DNA of 11,382 bases from Phycisphaerales bacterium (GTDB taxonomy: Bacteria > Planctomycetota > Phycisphaerae > Phycisphaerales > SM1A02). Positions 5,347 through 11,382 of this stretch are shown here, one piece after another. Under the pieces are notes generated by a model that saw nothing but the letters and a program-made list of their open reading frames with translations, was not told the DNA's origin and ran no database searches. Numbering within the stretch: position 1 is the first letter of the stretch; every line of letters starts with the position of its first letter. Made by a program: the position numbers and the translations under genes. Location: contig VERO01000053.1 of the NCBI GenBank assembly GCA_018882625.1, forward strand, positions 1 through 11,382, in the 5' to 3' direction.

Positions 5347-7641
5347 TCAGTCGTCCCGGCGACCTCCACGGTCGCGTCCGCCGCCACCGTGCCGCCGTCC
5401 GCCGCCGCCGCCGCCACCGCCGTGGCGACGTCCGCCACCGCCATGTCCGCCGCCGTGACCGCTGTCGCTGCCGCCCTCGGCGCCCACGGTCACGCCCTCT
5501 GGCGGATCCATCAGCGCCTTGCGGCTGAGCTTGATGCGTCCGGTGTCGTCGACGTTGATGACCTTGACCTTCACCGAGTCGCCGACCTTCACGATGTCGG
5601 TGACCGTCTTGACGAATCCGTGCGCGAGCTCGGAGATGTGGCACATGCCATCGGTTCCGGGCGCGAGCTCGACGAACGCGCCGAACTCCTTGATCGACAC
5701 GATGCGGCCCTCGTAGATCGAGCCGACCTTGATCTCGGCGCCGAGCGCCTCGACCTCGGCCCTCGCCTTCGCGCTCGCCTCGGCGTTCGCGCAGGCGATG
5801 AACACGGTGCCGTCCTCCTCCACGTCCACCTGCGCGCCGGTGCGCTCCTGGATGCCGCGGATCGTCTTGCCGCCAGGCCCGATCAGCTTGCCGATCTTGT
5901 CCGGGTCGATCTTCACGATCGTGATGCGCGGGGCGTGCGGCGCGATGTCCGGACGCGGCTGCGCGAGCACCTTCTCCATCTGGTCGATGAGGAAGAGGCG
6001 TCCCTCGCGAGCCTGCGCGAAGATCGTCGTGATCTCCTCGACCGACAGGCCGCGGGCCTTGAGGTCAAGCTGGATGCCGGTGATGCCCTCGCGGGTGCCG
6101 GAGACCTTGAAGTCCATCTCGCCGAAGAAGTCCTCCTCGCCGATGATGTCGGTCACGTGCGTGACGCGGCCGTCAGCGCTGGTGAAGCGACCCACCGAGA
6201 TGCCCGCGCACGTCGCCTTGATCGGCACGCCTGCATCCATCAGCGCGAGGCATCCGCCGCACACGCTCGCCATGCTGGACGACCCGTTGCTCTCGGTGAT
6301 CTCGCTGGTGAGGCGCACGGTGTAGGGGAAGTCCTCGGGCGACGGCAGGATCGCCATGAGCGAGCGCTCGGCGAGCGCGCCGTGCCCGATCTCGCGGCGG
6401 CCGGGGCCCGTGATGCGTCCGGCCTCGCCGGTGCAGAAGGGGGGGAAGTAGTAGTGCAGGTAGAACTTCTTGGCGTACTCGGGGAGCAGGCCGTCGACGA
6501 TCTGCTCGTCCTTCACGGTGCCGAGCGTGCACGTGACGATCGACTGCGTCTCGCCGCGCTGGAAGAATGCGCTGCCGTGAACGCGCGGCAGCAGGCCCAC
6601 CGACATGTCGAGCGCGCGGATCTGCGTGAGCCCGCGGCCGTCGGCGCGCGTGTGCTTCTCCGCCACCAGGTAGTGCGTGATCTTCTTCTCGAGGATGCGC
6701 AGCGCCTCCTTCGCCTCGCGCGCGCGGCGCTCGGCCGCGACGTGGTCGGTGTAGGAGAGGCCCGCGGGGATCGCGAAGAACGACTCGAGGCACCACTTCT
6801 TGACGCGGTCCACCTCGTCGTTGCGCGCCTGCTTGCCGTGGATCTGGCGTGCCTTGAGGAGCTGGTCGTACGCCTTCTCCTTGACGAGCGACATCACGTC
6901 GGCCGAGGGCACCACCGGATCGCCCATCTTCGGGGCGGGCGCGTTGCTCTTGGCGCGCAGCTCGCTGATGAGCGCCAGGATCGGCTTGATGCCCTGCTCG
7001 TAGCCGAAGCGGATCGCCTCGACCATGTCGGCCTCGGAGATCTCCGCGGCGCCGACCTCGATCATGTTGATGCCGTCGGCGTGGCCGGAGAGCACCAGGT
7101 CGAGGTCGCTGAACTCCAGCTGCGCCTGCGTCGGGTTGATCGCGAAGGTGGGCTGGTCGTCGATGTAGATGCGCGCCACGCGCACGGTCGCGATCGGGCC
7201 CTGGAAGGGCGCGTCGGTGAGGCTGAGCGCTGCGCTCGCTGCGGTGCAGGCGAGCACGTCGGAGTCGTTCTGGCCGTCGTGCGAGAGCACGAGCGCCTGG
7301 AGCTGGATCTCGTCAATGAAGCCCTCGGGGAAGAGCGGACGGATCGGGCGATCCATCATGCGCATCGTGAGGATCTCCTTCTCGCTCGGCGGGCCTTCCT
7401 TCTTGCGGAATCCTCCGGGGAACTTGCCGCCCGCGGGCGCCTTCTCGCGGTAGTCGCAGGTCAGCGGGAAGAAGTCGATGCCCGCGCGCGGGTTGGCGCG
7501 CACGGCGGTGGCGAGCACGACGGTCTCGCCGTAGGTCGCCATCACGGCGCCGCTGGCGAGCTTGGCGACCTTGCCGGTCTCGAGGCGCAGCGTGCGACCC
7601 CCGATGGTGCCTTCAACGAAGGTGTGGATCTTCTGGGACAT
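5347..7641 (-). CDS. pnp: Polyribonucleotide nucleotidyltransferase (PNPase)
   Basis: This 764-residue phosphorolytic 3'-5' exoribonuclease forms trimers and degrades mRNA as the core of bacterial degradosomes. Domains in order: first RNase PH core (about 10-145, with MMDRPIRPLFPEGF at 95-108), the all-helical linker domain (about 240-320), second RNase PH core (about 325-560), KH (about 573-635, IGPGGK at 587-592) and S1 (about 638-710, GAFVELAPGTDGMCHISEL). The catalytic second core keeps the phosphate and metal residues: FFQRGETQ (359-366), GPGRREIGHG (412-421) and GEEDFFGEMDFK (501-512), where D504, D510 and K512 match the metal-binding trio of the E. coli enzyme. After S1 comes an unusual ~40-residue tail made almost only of Gly, His, Arg and Asp. 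The start ATG has AAAGG about 11 nt upstream. Gene order rpsO-pnp is the classic one. Confidence 0.97.
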   Translation of the reverse strand: MSQKIHTFVEGTIGGRTLRLETGKVAKLASGAVMATYGETVVLATAVRANPRAGIDFFPLTCDYREKAPAGGKFPGGFRKKEGPPSEKEILTMRMMDRPIRPLFPEGFIDEIQLQALVLSHDGQNDSDVLACTAASAALSLTDAPFQGPIATVRVARIYIDDQPTFAINPTQAQLEFSDLDLVLSGHADGINMIEVGAAEISEADMVEAIRFGYEQGIKPILALISELRAKSNAPAPKMGDPVVPSADVMSLVKEKAYDQLLKARQIHGKQARNDEVDRVKKWCLESFFAIPAGLSYTDHVAAERRAREAKEALRILEKKITHYLVAEKHTRADGRGLTQIRALDMSVGLLPRVHGSAFFQRGETQSIVTCTLGTVKDEQIVDGLLPEYAKKFYLHYYFPPFCTGEAGRITGPGRREIGHGALAERSLMAILPSPEDFPYTVRLTSEITESNGSSSMASVCGGCLALMDAGVPIKATCAGISVGRFTSADGRVTHVTDIIGEEDFFGEMDFKVSGTREGITGIQLDLKARGLSVEEITTIFAQAREGRLFLIDQMEKVLAQPRPDIAPHAPRITIVKIDPDKIGKLIGPGGKTIRGIQERTGAQVDVEEDGTVFIACANAEASAKARAEVEALGAEIKVGSIYEGRIVSIKEFGAFVELAPGTDGMCHISELAHGFVKTVTDIVKVGDSVKVKVINVDDTGRIKLSRKALMDPPEGVTVGAEGGSDSGHGGGHGGGGRRHGGGGGGGGRRHGGGGRDRGGRRDD

Positions 7642-7665
7642 GTGAGTTGTTGCCTTTCTTGGCGT

Positions 7666-7683
7666 GCCTCAATTGGGTGAGGC
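7666..7683 (-). promoter_or_regulatory. Hairpin in the pnp leader
   Basis: GCCTCA and TGAGGC form a 6-bp stem with a 6-nt loop, ending 24 nt upstream of the pnp start codon on the transcribed strand. In E. coli an RNase III-processed stem-loop in the pnp leader mediates autoregulation; this stem is much shorter, so equivalence is only a possibility. Confidence 0.4.
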
Positions 7684-7769
7684 GAGATGTGAAAGGCCCG
7701 TCCCCGTCGGAGGCAGAGGGCACGGTGCGGTCGATGGGTGGATGCGCCTGCGCGCAACCCCGCGAACGA

Positions 7770-7802
7770 CGGCAACGTGCCGACTGCCCGCCCGGGGCGG
7801 GC
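7770..7802 (-). terminator. Tandem hairpins just after rpsO (attenuator or processing site)
   Basis: On the minus strand the 17-nt palindrome at 7786-7802 (7-bp stem GCCCGCC/GGCGGGC, 3-nt loop) starts 10 nt after the rpsO stop, followed at 7770-7782 by a second stem (CGGCA/TGCCG, loop 3 nt). Neither is followed by a T-run. The position equals that of the partial terminator between rpsO and pnp in enterobacteria, so read-through attenuation or RNase processing is plausible. Confidence 0.45.
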
Positions 7803-7812
7803 CGAGAGCGAC

Positions 7813-8079
7813 CTACTTGCGCAGGCCGAGCTTCTTGACGATGTCGTTGTAGCGCTCGCGGTGGTGCTCTGCGAGGTAGCGGAGCAGCCGGTTGCGGCGT
7901 CCGACCATCAGCAGCAGGCCACGGCGACCCGCGTGGTCCTTCGCGTGGGCCTTGAAGTGGTCCTGCAGCGAGTTGATGCGCTCGGTGAGGACGCCGATCT
8001 GCACTTCAGGACTGCCCGAATCGGTGGGGTGCCTGCGGTGGTTCGAGATGACGCTGGACTTGACTGTGGCTGAGATCAT
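7813..8079 (-). CDS. rpsO: 30S ribosomal protein S15
   Basis: This 88-residue primary 16S rRNA-binding protein of the small subunit platform matches the family's length (89 in E. coli). Recognisable segments are TDSGSPEVQIGVLTERI (19-35), LQDHFKAHAKDHAGRRGLL (38-56) with the conserved His/Asp and Arg residues that contact the 16S rRNA three-way junction, and LLRYLAEHHRERYNDIVKKLGLRK to the end. The open frame runs back to 8175, but the promoter at 8147-8175 lies within that extension and the family length fixes the ATG at 8079. No strong Shine-Dalgarno sequence precedes it; the leader instead has secondary structure, as in species where S15 represses its own mRNA. It is followed by pnp 171 bp downstream. 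Confidence 0.97.
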   Translation of the reverse strand: MISATVKSSVISNHRRHPTDSGSPEVQIGVLTERINSLQDHFKAHAKDHAGRRGLLLMVGRRNRLLRYLAEHHRERYNDIVKKLGLRK

Positions 8080-8092
8080 GAGTGGTATGTGC

Positions 8093-8120
8093 TTGTCCGG
8101 ACAACCCTTCCCGGTTGCCC
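8093..8120 (-). promoter_or_regulatory. Structured rpsO leader (possible S15 autoregulatory site)
   Basis: Two overlapping structures are visible. Bases 8099-8120 can form a stem (CAACC/GGTTG plus two outer G-C pairs, one mismatch, 6-nt loop). The perfect 12-bp palindrome TTGTCCGGACAA at 8093-8104 shares bases with it, 14-25 nt before the start codon. Mutually exclusive folds next to the start are typical of ribosomal-protein leaders, but I cannot match this to a known S15-binding motif. Confidence 0.4.
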
Positions 8121-8146
8121 TTCGGTGCTTCAGTGGTGAATCGACC

Positions 8147-8175
8147 AATGTACGGGTCGTGCCGGGGATGGTCAA
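8147..8175 (-). promoter_or_regulatory. Sigma-70-type promoter of rpsO-pnp
   Basis: On the minus strand TTGACC (8175-8170) and TACATT (8152-8147) are spaced by exactly 17 bp: five of six and four of six matches to consensus. Transcription would start near 8140, giving a leader of about 60 nt before the rpsO ATG. This is the best promoter in the window. Confidence 0.6.
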
Positions 8176-8179
8176 CTGC

Positions 8180-8209
8180 CTGACTCGTGCTCACGAGGCA
8201 CCCTATCCT
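8180..8209 (+). promoter_or_regulatory. Possible promoter of the carboxyltransferase gene
   Basis: CTGACT (8180-8185) and TATCCT (8204-8209) are spaced by 18 bp, four of six matches each. The start site would fall near 8216, only a few nt before the ATG at 8219, predicting a leaderless or nearly leaderless mRNA. This agrees with the lack of a properly spaced Shine-Dalgarno sequence. Its -35 lies 4 bp from the rpsO -35 on the other strand. Confidence 0.35.
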
Positions 8210-8218
8210 GCGTTCGCC

Positions 8219-9904
8219 ATGACCTCGCCGACCTCCTCCGGACCCGCATCCACTGGATCTGCCCCCACATCCACTCGGCCCGCGGGCCTGAAGGCGGCTG
8301 CTGATGAATATCGGGCGTTGGCGGCGCGCATCGAGCAGGGTGGAGGTCCATCTGGCGCCGAGCGCCAGCATCGCCACGGCCGGCTGACTGCGCGCGAGCG
8401 CATCGAGCGGCTGCTTGACCCTGGTGCGCAGCTTCTCGAGACGGGCTTGATGTACGCCTGGAACATGTACCGCGAGTACGGGGGTGCCCCTGCGGCCGGC
8501 GTGGTGACGGGAATCGGCCAGGTGCAGGGCAGGCTCTGCATGATCATCGCCAACGATGCCACCGTGAAGGCAGGCGCGTTCTTCCCGATGACCTGCAAGA
8601 AGATCATCCGCGCGCAGGAGATTGCCCGTCGCGCGCGGCTTCCGCTCATCTACCTCGTCGACAGCGCCGGCGTCTTCCTGCCCCTGCAGGAGGATGTGTT
8701 CCCCGACACCGACGACTTTGGCCGCATCTTCCGCAACAACGCGGTGATCTCGGCCGATGGCATCCCGCAGTACGCCGCCATCATGGGCAACTGCGTCGCC
8801 GGCGGCGGATACCTGCCGGTGCTCTGCGACACCCTGCTGATGACCGAGGGCAGCGGCCTCTACCTCGCGGGCCCGGCACTCGTGAAGGCGGCGATCGGGC
8901 AGGAGGTCTCGAGCGAGGATCTCGGCGGTGCGCAGATGCATGCGCAGATCTCCGGCACGATCGACTTCCGCGAGACCGACGATCCGGCGTGCATCGAGCG
9001 GCTGCGGAGGCTGATGCAGGCGAGTGCGAGCGCACCGCTCGCGGCCGTCCCGCCCTGCGAGTCGTGCGAGCCTGCGCGTGCGGCGGCGGACATCTACGCG
9101 GTGTTCCGCAACGAGCCAGGGTCGCAGTACGACATGGTGGAGCTGATGCGGTGCGTGGTCGACGCGGACTCGCTCGACGAGTACCGCGCCGAGTACGGCG
9201 GTTCGATCGTGTGCGCGTATGCGCGCATCGGCGGTTTCCCGTGCGGCATCGTCGCCAACCAGCGCAAGCTGTCCACGCGCCGCATGCCAGGCGGCAAGGC
9301 CGGCCCCACGACGGCGATGGGCATGCCTGCCGTCATCTACGACGACAGCGCCGACAAGGCCGCGCGCTTCATCATGGACGTGAACCAGCGCCGCATCCCG
9401 CTGCTCTTCGTGCACGACACCACGGGCTTCATGGTGGGCCGCGACAGCGAGCAGGGTGGCATCATCCGCTCCGGCGCGAAGATGGTGAACGCCATGAGCA
9501 ACTCCATCGTGCCCAAGATCGTGCTTGTGGCCGGTGGCTCCTACGGGGCAGGCAACTACGCGATGTGCGGCCGCGCGTTCGATCCGTTCATCACATTCGC
9601 GTGGCCCGGCGCCAGCTGCAGCGTGATGGGCGCGGCGCAGGCCGCGAACACGCTGCTGCAGATCGATCTCGCCGCACGCGAGCGCAAGGGCGAGACGGTC
9701 GACGACGCCATGCGCGCGCAGCTGCTCGCGGCGATCACCGCGAGCTACCGCGAGCAGCAGGACATCCTCTACGGCGCCAGCCGCGGGTGGGTGGACCGCA
9801 TCATCGAGCCCGAGCGCACGAGGGACGAGCTCATCATGGCGCTGCGCTGCGCAGCGCAGGCGCCCGTCAACGGCACCTTCCGCACCGGCGTGCTCCAGAC
9901 GTGA
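8219..9904 (+). CDS. Acyl-CoA carboxylase carboxyltransferase subunit (MccB/PccB family)
   Basis: This 561-residue protein is the carboxyltransferase half of a biotin-dependent acyl-CoA carboxylase; it moves CO2 from biotin to an acyl-CoA. The N-half has RLTARERIERLLDPGA (55-70), ANDATVKAGAFFPMTCKK (111-128) and VDSAGVFLPLQEDVFPD (147-163), closest in pattern to methylcrotonyl-CoA carboxylase beta, and the oxyanion turn VAGGGYLP (193-200). The C-half has TGFMVGRDSEQGGI (402-415), the second oxyanion site GGSYGAGNYAMCGRAF (439-454) and WPGASCSVMGAAQAA (462-476). The first ~20 residues are a Ser/Thr/Pro-rich lead. Upstream frame is open; ATG 8219 fits the family start best (ATG 8168 is the alternative and overlaps the divergent promoter region). 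No biotin carboxylase or biotin carrier gene is in the window, so the substrate (3-methylcrotonyl-, propionyl- or another acyl-CoA) stays open. Confidence 0.92.
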   Translation: MTSPTSSGPASTGSAPTSTRPAGLKAAADEYRALAARIEQGGGPSGAERQHRHGRLTARERIERLLDPGAQLLETGLMYAWNMYREYGGAPAAGVVTGIGQVQGRLCMIIANDATVKAGAFFPMTCKKIIRAQEIARRARLPLIYLVDSAGVFLPLQEDVFPDTDDFGRIFRNNAVISADGIPQYAAIMGNCVAGGGYLPVLCDTLLMTEGSGLYLAGPALVKAAIGQEVSSEDLGGAQMHAQISGTIDFRETDDPACIERLRRLMQASASAPLAAVPPCESCEPARAAADIYAVFRNEPGSQYDMVELMRCVVDADSLDEYRAEYGGSIVCAYARIGGFPCGIVANQRKLSTRRMPGGKAGPTTAMGMPAVIYDDSADKAARFIMDVNQRRIPLLFVHDTTGFMVGRDSEQGGIIRSGAKMVNAMSNSIVPKIVLVAGGSYGAGNYAMCGRAFDPFITFAWPGASCSVMGAAQAANTLLQIDLAARERKGETVDDAMRAQLLAAITASYREQQDILYGASRGWVDRIIEPERTRDELIMALRCAAQAPVNGTFRTGVLQT

Positions 9905-9972
9905 GGCTGCGGATGCGCAGCGGCGAGCCTGCGGCGCCGTCGCACGCGTTCCTCGCCCAACCCGACCTACGC

Positions 9973-10596
9973 ATGCAACTGCCCACGCGAATCCTTGTGG
10001 CCACGAGCAACCCCAAGAAGGTCGACGAGATCCGCGGTGCGCTCGAGCCGCTGGGCATCGAGGTCGTGTCACTCGCCGATGCCGGGCACACCGGAATCCC
10101 GGAGCCTGACGAGACTGAGCGCACCTTCGCGGGGAACGCCCGGCTGAAGGCCATCGCGTACGCGAAGGCAACCGGCCACACCGTGCTCGCCGACGATTCG
10201 GGGCTCGAGGTCGACGCGCTCGGCGGCGAGCCTGGCGTCGACAGCGCCATCTGGGCGGGCACCGAAGGGGACCGTGCCGCGCGCGATGCGCGCAACAACG
10301 CCAAGCTTGTGGCCGCGCTGCGCGGAGTGCCGGCGCACGCGCGCGCCGCACGCTTCGTGTGCACCATGTGCGTGGCGTCACCCGATGGCACGGTGCTCGC
10401 CGAGTCGCGCGGCAGCGTCGAGGGATCCATCGTCGACGAGCCCCGCGGCGCGAACGGGTTCGGCTACGACCCGCACTTCCTCGTGCGCACGCTCGGTCGC
10501 ACGACCGCCGAGCTGCAGCCCCACGAGAAGAACGCGATCAGCCACCGTGGGCAGGCATCGCGGGAGATCGCCCGCCTGCTCGCAGGACGCGCATGA
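9973..10596 (+). CDS. rdgB: XTP/dITP diphosphatase (RdgB/HAM1 family)
   Basis: This 207-residue enzyme hydrolyses non-canonical purine triphosphates (dITP, XTP, ITP) to the monophosphate and pyrophosphate, keeping deaminated bases out of nucleic acids. Family motifs are complete: ATSNPKKVDEI (10-20, substrate-binding T/N/K), TFAGNARLKA (51-60), LADDSGLEVDALGGEPGVDSA (72-92, catalytic D74/D75), RGANGFGYDPHF (158-169) and EKNAISHRGQA (185-195). Length is slightly above the usual ~197. The ATG at 9973 fits the family N-terminus; a GTG at 9901 overlapping the carboxyltransferase stop (GTGA) would add 24 residues with no family match. No clear ribosome binding site is visible at either start. It lies 68 bp after the carboxyltransferase gene on the same strand and may be co-transcribed. 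Its last 59 bp, including the SHRG codons, overlap the convergent membrane-protein gene. Confidence 0.95.
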   Translation: MQLPTRILVATSNPKKVDEIRGALEPLGIEVVSLADAGHTGIPEPDETERTFAGNARLKAIAYAKATGHTVLADDSGLEVDALGGEPGVDSAIWAGTEGDRAARDARNNAKLVAALRGVPAHARAARFVCTMCVASPDGTVLAESRGSVEGSIVDEPRGANGFGYDPHFLVRTLGRTTAELQPHEKNAISHRGQASREIARLLAGRA

Positions 10597-11382
10597 TCAG
10601 CCAGATGGTGGCGATGGCGCCAAAGGTCACGGCGACCGCCACCTCGCCCAGCGAGTCCACGAGCGCAAGCTGCGCGCTCGCCGCGTCCAGCCCGCCCTCG
10701 AATCCGGTGCCTGCGATCACCTGCGCGGAGAGCGCCATGCCCGCCTCGCGGAACCCGACGCGCCCGAGCGGGCCGAGGCTGGCGAGCGAGCCGGCGGTGC
10801 ACACCACCAGCGATCCCGCGTAGTCGAGCGGTATGCCCACAATGTCCGCCGCGATGAAGGTGCGCAGCGACAGTCCGAGGAAGTCCGCGACGCGGATCGC
10901 TGTGGCCTTGTAGAGCGTCGGTCCCTTGGCCACAGCGGCGGCCAGCGGACCGATGCCGCGGATGCGCTGCAGCGGGATGCAGATGGCCTGGCCCATCAGC
11001 GTGAACACGGCGGACCCGATCACCATCACCAGAATGAGCGCTCCAGGCGAGGTGACTCCGGCCACCAGGGCGACCCCTGCGGCCGCCGTGGGGCCGAGCA
11101 CGCTCGCCAGCATCACGGTGAACCATGCGGCGATCTGCATCGCGCGCAGGCGGTCGACGCGCAGGTGGTACGCGATGCGCTCGAGCATGCCTAGGCGCAG
11201 CGGCGCGAAGTTGCCGAGCGTCGCGGCAGCGTTGACGCCCTGCAGCGCCATGAATCCAGGCCGCGACTGGTCGGAGCGCAGCACCGCGGGGCACGCGACA
11301 TGGAAGGCCCATCCGTTCAGGACCATCGACAGCACCGACAGCGCTAGGAGCGCCGACAGCTTGCCTGCGCCTGCACCTGAGA
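10538..11382 (-). CDS. Polytopic membrane protein, LPG-synthase flippase-domain-like (UPF0104), 5' end outside window
   Basis: The frame is open from the window edge to the stop at 10538, giving about 280 residues; the GTG at 11335 is an in-frame codon, not a supported start, because the hydrophobic coding sequence (KLSALLALSVLSMVL) continues upstream of it. The protein is mostly membrane helices. Two blocks resemble the lysylphosphatidylglycerol synthase transmembrane/UPF0104 family: ATLGNFAPLRLGMLERIAYH near the N-terminus (the NYLPxRAGExxRA-like block), and LGPLGRVGFREAGMALSAQV near the C-terminus (the PGGxGxREA-like block). In bacteria such domains flip aminoacylated or other lipids, alone or fused to a synthetase; no catalytic domain follows here. 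The C-terminus is a short basic tail whose coding overlaps rdgB. The family call is by pattern only; substrate is unknown. Confidence 0.65.
   Translation of the reverse strand, partial: SGAGAGKLSALLALSVLSMVLNGWAFHVACPAVLRSDQSRPGFMALQGVNAAATLGNFAPLRLGMLERIAYHLRVDRLRAMQIAAWFTVMLASVLGPTAAAGVALVAGVTSPGALILVMVIGSAVFTLMGQAICIPLQRIRGIGPLAAAVAKGPTLYKATAIRVADFLGLSLRTFIAADIVGIPLDYAGSLVVCTAGSLASLGPLGRVGFREAGMALSAQVIAGTGFEGGLDAASAQLALVDSLGEVAVAVTFGAIATIWLIMRVLRAGGRSPAMPAHGG

Noticed and set aside
5389..5460. Simple repeat of CCGCC units, possible repeat array
   Set aside because: It encodes the Gly/His/Arg tail of PNPase in frame; there is no regular spacer-repeat structure, so it is not CRISPR or a tandem array of another kind.
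5329..7680. 783-codon open frame on the plus strand antisense to pnp
   Set aside because: Its product is a run of Arg/Leu/Asp/Ala/Val/His with no family pattern, and it mirrors the codon bias of a GC-rich gene on the other strand. PNPase covers the region with all motifs.
8006..10381. 791-codon open frame on the minus strand opposite the carboxyltransferase and rdgB
   Set aside because: It is Arg/Ala/His-rich without domains, and it also overlaps rpsO and its leader. Two well-supported genes lie on the other strand.
10464..11312. 282-codon minus-strand frame overlapping the membrane-protein gene
   Set aside because: It is the same strand in another frame with an Arg/His/Ala-rich product; the adjacent frame has hydrophobic helices and family motifs.

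Overview
The window is a GC-rich, densely packed bacterial chromosome segment with no tRNA, rRNA, CRISPR array or insertion sequence that I can see. A topoisomerase VI B/A pair, an rpsO-pnp pair and an MccB-type acyl-CoA carboxyltransferase together, at this GC content, would fit a planctomycete (perhaps a Phycisphaerae-type organism). That placement is an inference from gene content and family memory, not from any search.

Layout. Bases 1-2305 (+) hold the 3' part of top6B followed 19 bp later by a complete top6A: an ATP-dependent type IIB topoisomerase operon. Bases 2373-3305 (-) encode a membrane fatty acyl-CoA desaturase, convergent with top6A across a GC-rich hairpin. Bases 3544-4029 (+) encode a small unrecognised protein with a signal peptide. 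Bases 4060-5183 (-) are a two-gene unit, a cold-shock protein followed by a compact membrane-anchored histidine kinase; stop and start overlap as GTGA. Between that unit and pnp lies a near-perfect 19-bp inverted repeat. Bases 5347-8079 (-) are the classic rpsO-pnp pair, with a good promoter, a structured leader and hairpins between the two genes. Divergent from rpsO, bases 8219-9904 (+) encode a biotin-dependent carboxyltransferase, followed by the RdgB/HAM1 nucleotide-sanitising pyrophosphatase (9973-10596). The last gene (-, 10538 to the window edge) is a polytopic membrane protein resembling the flippase domain of lysylphosphatidylglycerol synthases (UPF0104-like); its 3' end overlaps the 3' end of rdgB by 59 bp.

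The genes are mostly housekeeping: DNA topology, RNA turnover and translation (S15, PNPase, cold-shock protein), lipid modification, and acyl-CoA and nucleotide metabolism. I see no defence system, prophage or obvious new multi-gene system. The points most worth a second look are the bacterial topo VI with an altered active-site motif, the cold-shock protein/histidine kinase coupling, the long inverted repeat between pnp and the cold-shock gene, a Gly/His/Arg-rich PNPase tail, and the back-to-back rpsO/carboxylase promoters with a possibly leaderless carboxylase mRNA.
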